DNA of 64,000 bases from Megachile rotundata. Its lineage: Eukaryota; Arthropoda; Insecta; Hymenoptera; Megachilidae. Under the pieces are notes generated by a model. The model ran no database searches, was not told where the DNA came from, and worked only from the letters and a program-made list of their open reading frames with translations. Below are positions 12,471 to 25,600 of this stretch, piece by piece. The number at the start of each line of letters is the position of its first letter. The first letter of the stretch is position 1. A program made the translations under genes and the position numbers. The stretch covers positions 7,378,001 to 7,442,000 of the forward strand of contig NC_134991.1 of NCBI RefSeq assembly GCF_050947335.1. Direction: 5' to 3'.

Positions 12471-13989
12471 TTAAAAAAATCACCGTTAAAATCAATTAAG
12501 AGCGACCAGTTCCGATTGTTCTTCGTTTCTAATTGAATATAAACGAGCGCTACCGTGTTCTGTAAAAATAGAGAAACAACAGCGGGCCCCCGACAATGGC
12601 CACGGCGAGCGTTTTATGGGCCCATCGAGTTTACGAGGAGATTAATGCCCGCGGGCCTCGTGGACACCGTACGGGGTCCATTCAGTATCCTTCGTTTGTA
12701 AGAGTCTCGATGCATCTACACGCTCGAAAATCGAGCATCCTTCGGGCTGTCTCGATGTACAAACGACGCGATCACGATACTCGGTGTCCCGATTATTTGA
12801 TTAACGATCCGTATAAATCATGCCCTGGGCAACGTAGCGAAATTTCATCCGTTTAGAACGTAATTCGCTTCCTAATGACGAGATCTGATCGATCGGCCGA
12901 ACAGAACTTGCTATCTCGATTTTCTTGCGAAATCTAAGTTTGTTGACGTGTTGGCTGAGGTGAAATTGAGATGAGAGCAAGTTTACAAGGAAGTTTCTTT
13001 TTTATTGGATACTTGTTTGACATTTTGGTATCGGGATGAACAGAGTAAATAGATTAGTTCAGAAATCTGGAAGGATAAATGTCAGATGCCTTTGTATTGC
13101 AAAGCTGTGGATTTTTTGTATTAAGATTAAAAAATGATTAAACAAGATACAATTGGAATATGTTACATTTGTAGCTGAAATAAGGAAAACTAACATAAAT
13201 TTTATATATTCACATGTTGCAGTTGTACCCTCTTGTAGATAAAACTTTTTCATATCACATTATTTATTAATACAACATTAGTAATGTCAATGCAAAAATA
13301 TTTAACCACGTCCTTACAATGAAATGAACCAACAAAAAGTTGAATAGTGAGCATAGAAAATGTCTTTCATAAAATTTGAGGCGTGTCCAAGGGTAGAATA
13401 TTTGACACTCATCCTAGAGAAAGTAAAGCTCATGGCGTCTCCATATTGATGAGTTCATCGAAAGTGGTCCCAGCTATAAATCCATTTACGTCACGTGGCC
13501 AGTGTTACGCAAATAAAGTACAAATCGCGTGGCTTAGTTCCGTGATTATCGCGGGAAGCAAGATTACGAAAGGAATCACGATACCTAACTCGAAAAGTCC
13601 GTTACCATTAACAGCGATCAAACTTTTACAGAGAAAGTACCGTTAACGCACGATACGACGTCATAATTCGAATAAAGTATAGTGACTAATGTGACAGACG
13701 TAGGACCCAGCTATACCGGACTTCATTAAAATTCAAATCTAACCGAGACAGCTTGTATTTTGATCATCCTCTTCAGTTTAATTGACGAGCAACAGGATGT
13801 TAATTTAGCGACGCCTACGAATTTATATTCTGCACGCTACTCCTGCAAATTAACGACACGAGTGGACAGAATTTTTTATACTGTGTTATTTTAGGTACTG
13901 AAGTTGATGATAATCGTGGGGATAATTGGGAGGTTTATTGGAGGGAGTTAGGTTTATTTCGTAGAGCGTTATTTTGAATTGAGTTGGAT

Positions 13990-15000
13990 TGCGTGGTATG
14001 TTATCGTGTGCCACGCGGTGTATAGTCACGCGTTGTAATTTCATAGTTTGATGTTTTTTTGCATTGAACTCTTAGGCGTTTATATTTCCACGTGCTATAT
14101 GCTCACGCATTAATAACTCCACGCGCCGTATTTCCACGCGTCGTAATTTCACGCATTGATATTTCCACGCGCCGTACTTTCACGTGTCGTAATTTCACGC
14201 ATTGATATTTCCACGCAACGTAATTTCAAGCATTAATATTTCCACGCTCCGTATTTCCACGCGTTGCATTCTTACGCGTTGTATTCTCACGCATTGATTT
14301 TTCCACGCAACGTAATTTCACGCATTAATATTTTCACGCTCCGTATTTCCACGCGTTGCATTCGTACGCGTTGTCTCACGCGTTAATATTTCCACGCGTC
14401 GTAATCTCACGCGTTAATATTTCCACGCATCGTAATCTCATGCGTTGATATTTCCATGCGCCATAATTCCACGCGTCGTAATCTCATGCGTTGATATTTC
14501 CATGCGCCGTAATTCCACGCGTCGTATTCTCACGCATTGATATTTCCACGCGTTGTATTCTCACGCGTTAATATTTCCACGTGCCGTAATTTCACGCGTC
14601 GTATTCTCACGCATCGTATTCTCACGCGCTGTATTCTCACACGCTGTATTTCCACGCGTTGTATTCTCACGCGTCATATTCTCACACATTATATTCTACG
14701 TATTGATACTTCTACGCATCGATATTTCTATGCGTTCTAATCCCATGCATTGATATCTCTGCGCGTTGTATTTCCACGCATTGATATTTCTACGTGTTGT
14801 ATTCCCACATGTTGTACTTTTACACATTATTATTTTTATACGTTGTATTTCTACACATTGCATACTCACATATATTTCCACACATTGTACTTCCACATAT
14901 GGTACTCCTACACTTTATTTTCCACTTATTGTACTTTTTGATGTATTTCTATATACTATATTCTTACTGATAGTTTTCTAACACATTTTTCCATGCATTG
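13990..15000 (+). repeat. 15-bp CACGCGT minisatellite
   Basis: About 60 diverged units of the pattern TTYCACGCRYYGTAWT (about 15-16 bp) cover roughly 1 kb. The centre (14100-14700) is CpG-rich and units decay to cacatt forms after 14790. Open frames on both strands here follow from the period being a multiple of three. Confidence 0.9.
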
Positions 15001-15236
15001 TATTCTCTGTTACATAAAAGCATTATAGTCTTCATAAACCTTCTAATCATTACCAAAAATATGAATGTATTCAAATTCTATATTTCTGTCCTGCAAAATA
15101 TTACCTTATCACAATACTTTCTCACCTTCATTCCTTATCTCACTTTATTACTTTAAGTCAGCACATGTTGTATGTATTTCCACGTCCATTGAGACTAAAA
15201 TTCTGACTACGTGCACTAGTCCCACCCTAGTCCCTA

Positions 15237-15252
15237 CCTAGTTACGCCAATG
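15237..15252 (-). mobile_element. Solo end of the same hAT-like family
   Basis: The sequence cctagttacgccaatg is the inverse of CATTGGCGTAACTAGG and matches the right ends at 38365 and 57615. It is preceded by ctagtccc repeats and, about 240 bp further left, by the CACGCGT minisatellite. No matching left end was found between 13600 and 14100, so the unit is broken or diverged. Confidence 0.5.
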
Positions 15253-16522
15253 ACAGACTTTCTATATGATAGACTTTCTAAAGGATAAAGGGTCACAAAC
15301 TAAATTGAATATGTAAATATTCCCCGTATAATGCACCGCCTCAAAATTCCAAATGAAAAGTACAGCAGAGAACAGTAGTGGAATTTCTAACTAATTTATC
15401 AAACGTACGATCTGATAAGAGGGGTTATTTTTCCCCGAAGCACGTCACGTAGAGCGACAAATTAATGTGTCCTAGAACCTAATTCATCTCATATGAAATT
15501 TCGTGGAACATTTTCCAAGTTAGAGTATTAGATTTCGTAATCTAACTGAAGTTCAAAGACGATCCGAAAATTTTCTCTCTTCTCTTTCGCAACGATCGTA
15601 TCGATTACTTGACGTAGTCGATGGACGATCGTGAATCGATCCATGGTGTCGGGTTGAGATCATAGAGATCTGGTTCAGAAAATCTGGGTCGATGTTGGCT
15701 TGCGCAAGTCGCGATGGAGGCCATTCGAAGTTCCAGAATGGTATATCCACGATCGCGTATTCACGATGTCCCGCGATGGAACAAATGGAGACAGAGATGA
15801 ATGGACTGCTTGGGTAAAAAGGAACAACTGTCAACCGGTGCCGCAAAGCTGCACGAAATTTCGGGTGAAAGCTGATAAGGGATAAAATAACGGGCCCAGA
15901 GAAATGTATCGATACCTCGGTTCCGCGAGCCACTTCCAACAAAAAGTCGTACAAAGAGTTCCTTTTATGCCGCTTTTTCGCCTCGAGATCCTTCGAGCTG
16001 ATCCCGTGCTTTTGTGGACACCCGACAGTGCACGTGTACTTCATTTATATTCTTCACATTTTGTAAAATTGGAAACGACTTTTAAATATCGGTTCTTTTG
16101 GATTTATATTTTAGGACATGTTCTAATTTTATTTAATATAACTTATTTATAGTTAGGTATTTGGATTGGTTAAACTAATTATAGTTTGGTTGGACAAACT
16201 TTGAAGCACTTATTTGATGAAGTCATTTTTCATTAGATGTTTAAAATTGTCTTTATTGAAATAAGATTGTCCTTGTTTAATGTTAAATTTTAATTTTCAC
16301 ATATGGTACATATGGTCATATAAAAATGTACAGATTCTATATGACTTCTGTTTATAATTCTTTATGGTACAATTCATAATTATTTTCCACCTAATAATTA
16401 CGAGCGCTAGTAACTGTATTTATGAATAGATGAAGTTTTAATTGAAATGTTAGGTTAAATTAATAGTAGAGTTTTTGTATAGTAATGTATGCTAATGATA
16501 CATGATTTTTATCTTGTTCCAG
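15253..16522. other. Non-coding stretch before the SAM exon
   Basis: A GC-richer block at 15540-16040 contains a 163-codon minus-strand frame (15553-16044) with no recognisable domain; I treat it as chance or regulatory DNA. The rest is AT-rich intron. Confidence 0.4.
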
Positions 16523-16683
16523 ATTACCAATTTCCAATAGATGTTTCCGGCGTAGCCAAAGATCATCCCTTCCTCGAAGCTGATTCTCTGCAAAGTCTAT
16601 TCAGAAGATTGCACGCCCTCAATCGGTGTGCTAATATGAAAATTGACACTCATCACACCCACAGCACAAGTCACAGCAAAAGC
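16523..16683 (+). CDS. cv-c: cv-c exon: second half of SAM domain
   Basis: The acceptor is ttgttccag before 16523 and the donor is gtaagt at 16684. The exon enters with two bases of a split codon (NAT) and leaves in phase 0, which matches the phase-0 acceptor at 49107. It reads FPIDVSGVAKDHPFLEAD then SLQSLFRRLHALNRCANMK, the alpha-helical end of the DLC-type SAM domain, followed by a His/Ser-rich tail. The preceding exon is not recognised in 1-16522. A preceding base G would make the split codon Asp. Confidence 0.93.
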
Positions 16684-19600
16684 GTAAGTAGATTTCATGT
16701 TTCATTTAATAAAATTACCCCTATGCTAAATATTGCCGAATCATACTTATTTTTAACAAATTTTGTATATTACTTCCACAATTCAATTATATATCAATTT
16801 TAATTATTTAAGAGGGTCTTTTGTCAAAATTTAACATCATTCACATATGAAGCATGGTAACGAACATATGTGAGTATTAACCCTTCGTTGCATGATTTTA
16901 TCAATTTTGAGAGGAGAACACATTTTTAACTGTCAAGTGACATAATATATGTAACATATGTAATAAAAATATTACTAGAAAATATTTGTTTATTTGCTAC
17001 ATATGTCACATATGTTATACATGTTACATATGCTACATATCTTACATATGATACATACATTACATATGTTACATATGCTACCTATGCTACATATGTTACA
17101 TGTGCTACATACGCTATATAATAATAAACATATTTAATAAATGAAATATTTGAAGTCTAAAAAATTTGATAAAGCACAACAAAAGTTCAGAGATTGAACA
17201 CTTTTATCAATTATAAAATTTGATTAAAAAGAACAGAAATTTTCATACGTTTTATCAATAAATTAATGTAACATTAAATACATAGTATTTAATACATAGA
17301 AGACACATACTTTGTAATATCTTTGACATGTAGCATATATGCAGAATGCAACGAAGGATTAATTTCCTTATCTCCCATCTCCATAATCTCAGGAAAATTA
17401 ATTATTTTCTAACCGATAATTTCTACGTCCAAACTGAATAGCCAAAGAATTAGATACACCACATCACGGCTAAATTATTCCGTTATCGCTTGTTCCTTCG
17501 TTTCCTGTTTGCTACATTCTCCAGTTCGCTCGAAGGACAGAAAACACGAACCTACGCGTTCTCGGTATTAAATATAGCTAAAACACGCGATGGGATTAAG
17601 AATAAAAATTCTTAATGGTCATTTTTGACGTCATCTACACTCAAGGAGATAGCCTTGGAAGACCAATTCATTTCGGACGTAGATCGGTGAGAAAAAGTAT
17701 TATGTTTCAACCCGGTTAAGCTGTTTAGAAACCGAACACGTCAGAAAAATGATAAGTATCCAAAAATCGAGATACCGTTAAAAGGAAAGTTAAAAAATGC
17801 TTCACACAATTATTAGACACTATAATTAGACATTGATGTGCCCTTCGTAAAAGGTATTGAAAAATCGACAAACCGTTAAAAGGAAAGTTATATACTACTT
17901 CGTGATGTTCACATAACAAAGATTATTAATTATCCACTAATGTGCGCCTGTCATATTACAAACACTTGATGCAATTAAATCACCTAGATTTTAATACACA
18001 AACAGATTTTGTGAAAGGATTACTTAAAGCCTTGAAGTTTAAGGAATCAAAAGGATTACTAAGGAATGGAATTCTGGTGCACTTAACAAAGTATCAATTA
18101 TTTAGCAATCCCTATTATTTTCTTTTGTACCATCCTTTTACGACGACAGGGTTCTTGGTACTTTTCGAAACTCGTTGCTCGTTTTCAAGTACGACCCTTT
18201 TCAAGCCTCGGCGTCGGAGATCCAAAGGAGAATCTCGAAAGACGGAAATACCGCTGTAGATCCGAAATCACAGGGTGACGAGGTTTACCGCGACAAGGGA
18301 CCTTTGCCTAAACACTTCCTAGAATCCCACGGTTTTCATAAGCGTTCCTTTCAAGGATCACGTTCCTGCCAGAACTTCCGCGGTTCGTAGAGATTATCTG
18401 TTTGAACGCGGTCGCCTTCTTCAAGTTTTGGGAAACGAGCCTCGTACCTGTACTCCACTTCCGAAAGGACTCACTTCCTTGCAAGTCAGCCTCAGGATTC
18501 TTTAACGTGGAATGTCAAATATTTGATTATTATGGAAGGAGGGTCTGGGAACAAAATTTTTCATATTTCTATTTTTTATTTTTTAATTATAGGCTTGGTA
18601 ATATTAAATCTTTAGGACTCATTATTATGGATTAAATTTGCATAATTTTAAGTTACGTCAATTTCTCAAATTTTCAATTCACAAATTTCACTCAGCCTAA
18701 TTGTAAACTTTCTGTTTTCCCAAATTTCCAATTCCTCAAATCACCAATTCTCCAAATTTCCAATTCCCCAAATTTCCAATTCCCCAAATTCCCAATTTCC
18801 CAATATCCCAAATTCCCAACTCCCCAAATTCCCAAATTCCTAATTTCCCAATTCCTTAAATTCCCAAATTCCCAATTCCCCAAATCCCCAATTTACCAAA
18901 TTCCCAATTCCCCAAAGCCCCAATTTACCAAATTCCCAATTCCCTAAATTCTCAATTCCCCAAATTCCCAATTCCCCAAATTCCCAATTTCCCAATTCCT
19001 CAAATTCCCAAATTCCCAATTCCCCAAATCCCCAATTTACCAAATTCCCAATTCCTCAAATTTCCATTTCCCCAAATTCCTAATTCCTCAAATTCCCAAT
19101 TTACCAAATTTCCAATCCCTAAATTTCATTCACCCTGACTGCTAACTTCCCAAATTTCTAATTTCCGAAAAATTCAATTCCCCAAATTTCCAATTCCTGA
19201 AATTCCCAAATTCCTCAAATTACCAAAAATTCCCAAATTACCAAAAATTCCCAAAGTTCCAATATTCCCAAATTTCCCTAAATTCCCATATTTCTCAAAT
19301 TTACCTAAATTCCCAAATTTTCCAAATATTCCAAATTTCTCAAATTTACCTAAATTCCCAAATTTTCTAAATATTCTAAATTTCCTATAAATCTTAGATC
19401 TCCACATACCTGCATCAAACGACTCTTACAAACCCTCTCACAATCTCCGCATCAAAGCAAATCCCTATAAGTCCAGAAAAGACTTCCAATTTTTTAATAA
19501 TTGATCATCCAATTAAGCAGAGATATATCCAGATAAAATCCTTCCGCATGGTTATCATTTTCGCTGTCTGAATATCACCGGTGAAAACAATTTACTCAGA

Positions 19601-22600
19601 TCGAATCGTAGAATGGATCGATCTATCGCTTTGCAGCGTCACGAGGATCAAGATTACGCAGATCGATATCCTCTGTCGAGGCAAATAAAAAAGCAGCAAT
19701 CACGATCAGTCGCGATGAATTGAATCGGAGCTGCGTTCCTCTCCCTTTGTACGATTGTTACGAGGGTCGCGTGAATGGATCCGAGTAATTTCTCTCTTGT
19801 GATCGCACGAATTGATCCTCGTGATCTTAATCGACGGGCTCGGAAAGGGCGTATAATTGATTCAAGCTCTCTACGGAACGCTTTTAACTGTGATTTGCGA
19901 GCCGACCACGTTGTCCCCGCTGCCCATTGTGCACTTTTGGAACACTTCCTGCTCGGCCGAATAATAAATCATCAGCAATTCCTACAGATTGATCTTTACG
20001 AGTTTTGTCTCAGCGAAGAACGCGTGTCGACGACACGTTTCGTTAAACAATCGAGAAAGTGTCCGAAAGAAGTTTTTATGATTCAATTTCTCGATTGTTC
20101 TCCATTTTGTGTGTCGTGCTCGCGATTCGTGCGCGGTGATGGATGACGGTTTTCATTATGAAAGTTTATTGAGCTGGGCAAATTTACTCATAATGGACCG
20201 TAACGATTCTGGATACATCTTACTTTTAATAGGTATTAGTTTGAGAATAAATTATGAGATTTATTGCCTGGATAAATCGGTGCTTTAAAGATGTCGAAAT
20301 TCAATTATGGAAGATTTTATTTACACAAACACTGCAACGAAATAACTACTAGTTGACTACTAGGTTAATTGGAAATTGTTATTTGTTGAATATAAAACAA
20401 ATTGGTAACAATGTATAACAACGAATTCATGAAATTTTTTTAAAACCACGGACCAAAAGGATTGGTCAAAGGTTGATTGGTTTCAATTAAAAACTCTTAC
20501 TCCTTGAATTTTTATATAAAACAATTCTACTGGGAAAAGTTTAGAGGTCACATTTAATTGGTAGTATTCGTCAATTTAATAGAATACAGTGGTTATTAAT
20601 GAAAATCAGATATTGTAGGCGTCGGGAAAAGCTGGCTTTTCATGGTCGTAGGGCCGCAGTTTCATCATGCCTGGCGTCACCTCTCACGATAATTAACCAC
20701 ACTCTTATCCCGGTCACGTGACGCTCGTTAGTTGTTATTCTATTGGTAGATTCGTCCTCAAGCAAATCGTAAGAATAGCGCAAGAGAAAGAGAGGGTCGT
20801 GCATAGCAATGACCATACGCGTTGGGATACGTGTCATAACTCGTAGAATTCCGATGGCTCGAGCCTGCAATTAGTTGTCGTGGAAAGAGATTCGAGATAA
20901 CGAAGCCCACGATATGCCTTCGGTGTTCGATGGAACGCCGACGAACAAATGACGAAATACCGTTCCAACGACGCTGGAATTTTACTCGACCCGATGGAAA
21001 ATGCTCGAGCAGGAATTAGACTCGCTGTTACATAAACATATGCGGATTTATGAAAACCTGACAGATTGTACGATTGACGTCCGAGATGACGTTCGTGATA
21101 CATAACGAATAAATCTGGCGAACAGAACAAAGCCCACTAGCGAATTCTATACGTTCGTTTCAAGCTTGATAGACTTTCTAAGGCCTTTGTTAAATCTCTA
21201 TTAACGCGGGGTAAATATGCTTTGTTACTCTCCCATCTGCAGATTGAATGATACGAAATTAAGTTTAATTAAATTTTTATACCTCTTCATTCGTTTCTTT
21301 CGGGTATTTTCGAGTGCAGCTTGTTAATTTGGATTTAGAAACTGGAGTTGAGGGATTTGAGGAGTTAGATTGGGTTTGGAGATTTGGAGATTCAAGAATT
21401 TGCTACTCAAGGATCCTAAGGATATAGGAATTTAGCTATTTATAAAATTAATGATTTAAGAAATTAAGGGTTTGAGAAATTTGGGAATTTAAAAGTTCAG
21501 AAATTTGAGAAGTTAGAAAAAAATCAGGAGTTTAAAGATTTAAAGAAGGAGTTTAAAGAGAACTTCTGGATGTTGAATATTTGAGAACTTAAAAATTTAG
21601 AAACTCATACACCTGAAAATTTCCCTCTCTGATCAAACAGTTTAAGAATATAGAAGTGTCAAATTTTCACATCCACAAATTTTCAAATATTTACAAACTT
21701 GCAAGTATTCGTCGGCGTCGATGAACCTAAAGTCCCAAATATGCATGACAACAAGAAACAAACGTTTATCATAATCAAAGTCAGGACGATTTCAATTGAC
21801 CACATAAAAAAGTGATTCGCAAACTCGTCGCTCGCAATATTGTATCATTTCATATACCGAGCGGTTAATGCCATAAACGCTCGAACGTGCTTTCTCTCCA
21901 TCTAGGGAGGCACGCTCGAAAAATGTTCCCGCGTGTACAGGAGCGCTTTTTTTCCCCGCAACCTTTCTACGTCGCCACGCTTTACACAACCCCGCGACAT
22001 TTTCTATTTATTAAATATACGAGAACGCATAACGCAGCGTCCACTCGCTTCCGGTGAGAGCCTCGACACTTGTTGCAGCTGCGTTCGCGTGTCTACGCAC
22101 GTGTGAGCCCGAGCTAATAGCGAGTAAACGCTCGCCCATGGACCGTTTATGGGCATGAAAGTCCTCGATCCCTGCGAACGCGACGATCTATCGATCTTAC
22201 CGAGACCTGAAGTGGACTTTGAGGAAGAAAATCTTTATTACCTGCCTCCGGTAGCTGTCCTTTCTTCGACGCTTCACCTGTACTGCTTGCATTTTGAATA
22301 ATTCGATGTGTGAAATAACTGGAAATTATTCTTAATGAAAATTCTATATTTTGGGGTTAACTTTCATTTTAAAAGAACATACTCTTCGATGGTTGTTTAA
22401 ATATGTGGGGATAAGGGTGGATTGTTCACTTAACATGTTGCGAACGATACTCTTTCAATCTTATGCAAGGATAAAAGTTTATGTATGACATTGGTATATA
22501 ATGGATTCTTGAAATCGTGCAAAAATCAGAGACATGCAAGTACAATATCAAGGTCAAGTATGTGATATTCTTCCTGAAATTTAAAATATTCATTTATCTT

Positions 22601-25600
22601 ATATGTTCATTGTTGCAAGAAACATTTGAGAATAGAGAGAAAAGTAAGTGTAAAGAGTAATGTCTTAAAACCAAAAGATTGAAAGACCAAGTACCATTGC
22701 GTTTAATAATCTGTATTATCGTGTCTGACCACAAACATCAGTTTTCACTGCGGCAGCCACCATGTTAAATTCATCCGAATATGTGAATGTGGTTATACCA
22801 GTAACTCGAAAAGAAAGTACAGTAAAAATGTTAAAAAATCATTATTTACCGCAAGTACAGAAGTTTACCTGATTCGGTAACATCGCGAAATGAGTTTTCG
22901 AACATAATTTACAAGCGTGTCATCTATAGTTCGTTTCTTGGAAACGAAAAATAGAAACTGCTTTCTAAGACTAATTTACAGGTCTGAGAAACATCCAGGT
23001 TTCAAAAAATGAAACAAAGTATTTCTTGAAAATCTGAACGTATAAATTGAACGTATAATTGTGCATTTAAAACAACAATGTTAAGTAATCCAGTTGATAT
23101 AAGTGCAATAAGGTTCAAAATTTAGCAAATCTCTTCAACAGACACTTTTTTTATAACCTCATCTGGAGCTTGCATCGTTTACCGTAACACCTCATTGTAA
23201 TCATAAAATTCTTTGTAGTGTACTTAAAAATAGAATTGATCTATCCACGTTTTCTAGGAAAGATCTCGATATAATCGAACGACCCCCCTGGAAGTTTAAA
23301 CTTTATTTTTCATCGTGGGCAGTATTACGTGCCAGGACTGTTCAGTATCAACTAATCGAGCACTTTCGTAAAAAAGCGCTCGTTTCGCGGAACGTTTCAC
23401 GAGATCCTCAGCGCCAGAGGCTATAACTTTTTTGCTTTCTCAAGGTCCATAAAGAATCGTTACGTTTCACACGTGCATATCTCATCGTCAGGCTTTCACT
23501 CGATAGGGCTTTCCTCGATCACGAGTGCAAGGTCGAGGCGAGTTTCGATTGTCAAAATTAATAGGAAGGATGGTGAAAGTTAGAGATCGGGGATGTTCCG
23601 ACTACTTCCGGGAATAGTTTGGATCCACGGCGAAGATACGAGAGAAAGGGTTTGGAAATTAATATTCATGCCGTTACGTTCTGGTGGAGGTGTGCCCATA
23701 ATTATGATTTATTATGGAAGGATACAATCATTATGAAAATTATCCTCCAAAGACTTTAATCGTTTCTGAATAATTTGTTGTAGAATCGTTTCAATATTTG
23801 TCTTGTGCAAGTTTATAAATTGAGGTATTATTATTCTTTAAGGTATCGTGTATAGTGTTTAACTCTTTGAAACATAAATTTTTAGAGTGGACATGGATGA
23901 AAACATGGATGAAAACCTGCTGAGCTGTCGAAGGATTTTTAAACATTTTGTAATAGTTAATTGTATGTAGATATTTGTTTTTAAAATTTTAAAAAGAAGT
24001 TATATGTATATAGATGTTTGTTTTTTAAATTTTAAAAAGAAGTTATATGTATATAGATGTTTGTTTTTAAAATTTTAAAAAGAAAGATATATAACTAAAT
24101 ATTATATTTTAATATTAAGTATAACTTTTTTGAGTACGTTTGATTAAGAAGTGATTGAGTAATACAGCAATGATTTTTCTAATATTAAAAACATTAATTA
24201 AGGTACGATAAATAAAGGCGATTAAAAGAAAGCAATTCCTTTCGATTCGTTCCAAGGATCGTCCGAATCGATCCCCGTGAATCATCGAAGGTACCTGACC
24301 GCCATGAATCACGATAACGCGAAACATGCTGTGAAATTTCGTTCCATGGAAAGGACCCAATAAATTAACGGAGTCTCTCTCGCGCAGATCTCATCTGACC
24401 CAGAAAAAACCGTGTAAAGAGCGTTCCCTTTCAAATTTTATCAGAAAATCACCGGCTGCTCGTTTGGGTCACAGGTTTGTCTCTCACACAGGTGAAATAG
24501 ACGTCGAATTCGAGACTTTCGCCATCAGAAAGCGTACCTTTCCTTTCTTCCCGTTGTTTCAACCCTGCGATCTTCGGACCGGTCGAAGAAATTCGAAACG
24601 AATCGAACACGTCGGTAATTACTCGAAAATCGAACAGGAAACGATAGCTCGATTCGTGGACGTGTTATCGATTTAACGCGGCTCGTGTCCCACTTTAGAT
24701 TCGCTCTCGAAAGTAATTTAACAGACTATGCGACTTCTGGAAACGCATAAGTGGACCGCGAGATATTGTTCGTCTGAAACCTTTAACCCTGCACTTTCAT
24801 TCGCCTCGTTTCACGGCCGAAATTCGCTTAATTTTCGGTAAAATTATGGAGGACGGAAGTTTTTTCCTTGCTTGGCATGGTTAGCGTTTTCTCGAACGAC
24901 AGGTGCCACGTGCTTCGTCGTACCTTCCTGAAGATAAGTAATGAGATTCTTGAAGACCAAAATTACTTATACCGGATGGATAACTAAATTAATAATTTAA
25001 CACAATATTTTTAAATGTTAATGTAACATTTAACAATTACATTTCTTGATGTAATTTTTCTAACTTTTATAGAAAAATCTAACAATTGTTTAAGACATGG
25101 CAAAGATTTTCTGATCTCAGAAACATTCATTTTAATTAAATATTGTTAAGTTTTAATAAACAGTAATTAATCTAATAAATGGTACTTCTGAAGAAAGTAG
25201 GTAACAAATATTTACAGCAAATATTAGTCCAAATTAATCTTGTTAAGCTATTGATTCAATAACACGGCAGAGTAATTTACAAATTATTGATATTGGTAAA
25301 AAGCGTTCAATGATATCTACAAGAGACGTGCAAAAAAGTAAATTACAATTAAGTCGAGAAACCATCGTGGCCGTTTATTACTTTCATTCAGCGCACGTAA
25401 CGCAATAATATGTTCATAAACCTAGCCGCTGTTAAAACGCCGTGGAAAAATTCAATTTCACTTTTCAGTGTCTGCAAAATGGCGAATGCTCGATCTCTCG
25501 ATACCCAATTAAGAAAACCAGTTCTAATCTCAGCATTCCTTTAAACTCAACTTACTCAATCATATCCAATTAACAAAACTGCAGGATATGCAGGAAGATC

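Larger units (their letters stand above)
10031..13989. other. Non-coding stretch with two GC-richer islands
   Basis: 10380-10870, 11220-11760 and 12570-12860 are moderately GC-rich and unique. Short frames there lack domain similarity or splice context. The first half-SAM exon of cv-c was looked for and not found. Confidence 0.4.

Noticed and set aside
15690..15740. WLAQVAMEA reading as a possible first half of the cv-c SAM domain
   Set aside because: It lacks the expected FPQYAQ-type continuation and a donor in the right phase; resemblance is limited to Trp-Leu.
15553..16044. 163-codon minus-strand frame
   Set aside because: Unique sequence with an ATG but no recognisable domain, no flanking exons and ordinary GC-block context; plus-strand frames are also open. 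Kept only as a low-priority candidate.
19775..20146. 123-codon plus-strand frame with ATG
   Set aside because: No domain, no paired splice sites and located inside the cv-c intron in a GC-richer island; chance is the simpler explanation.
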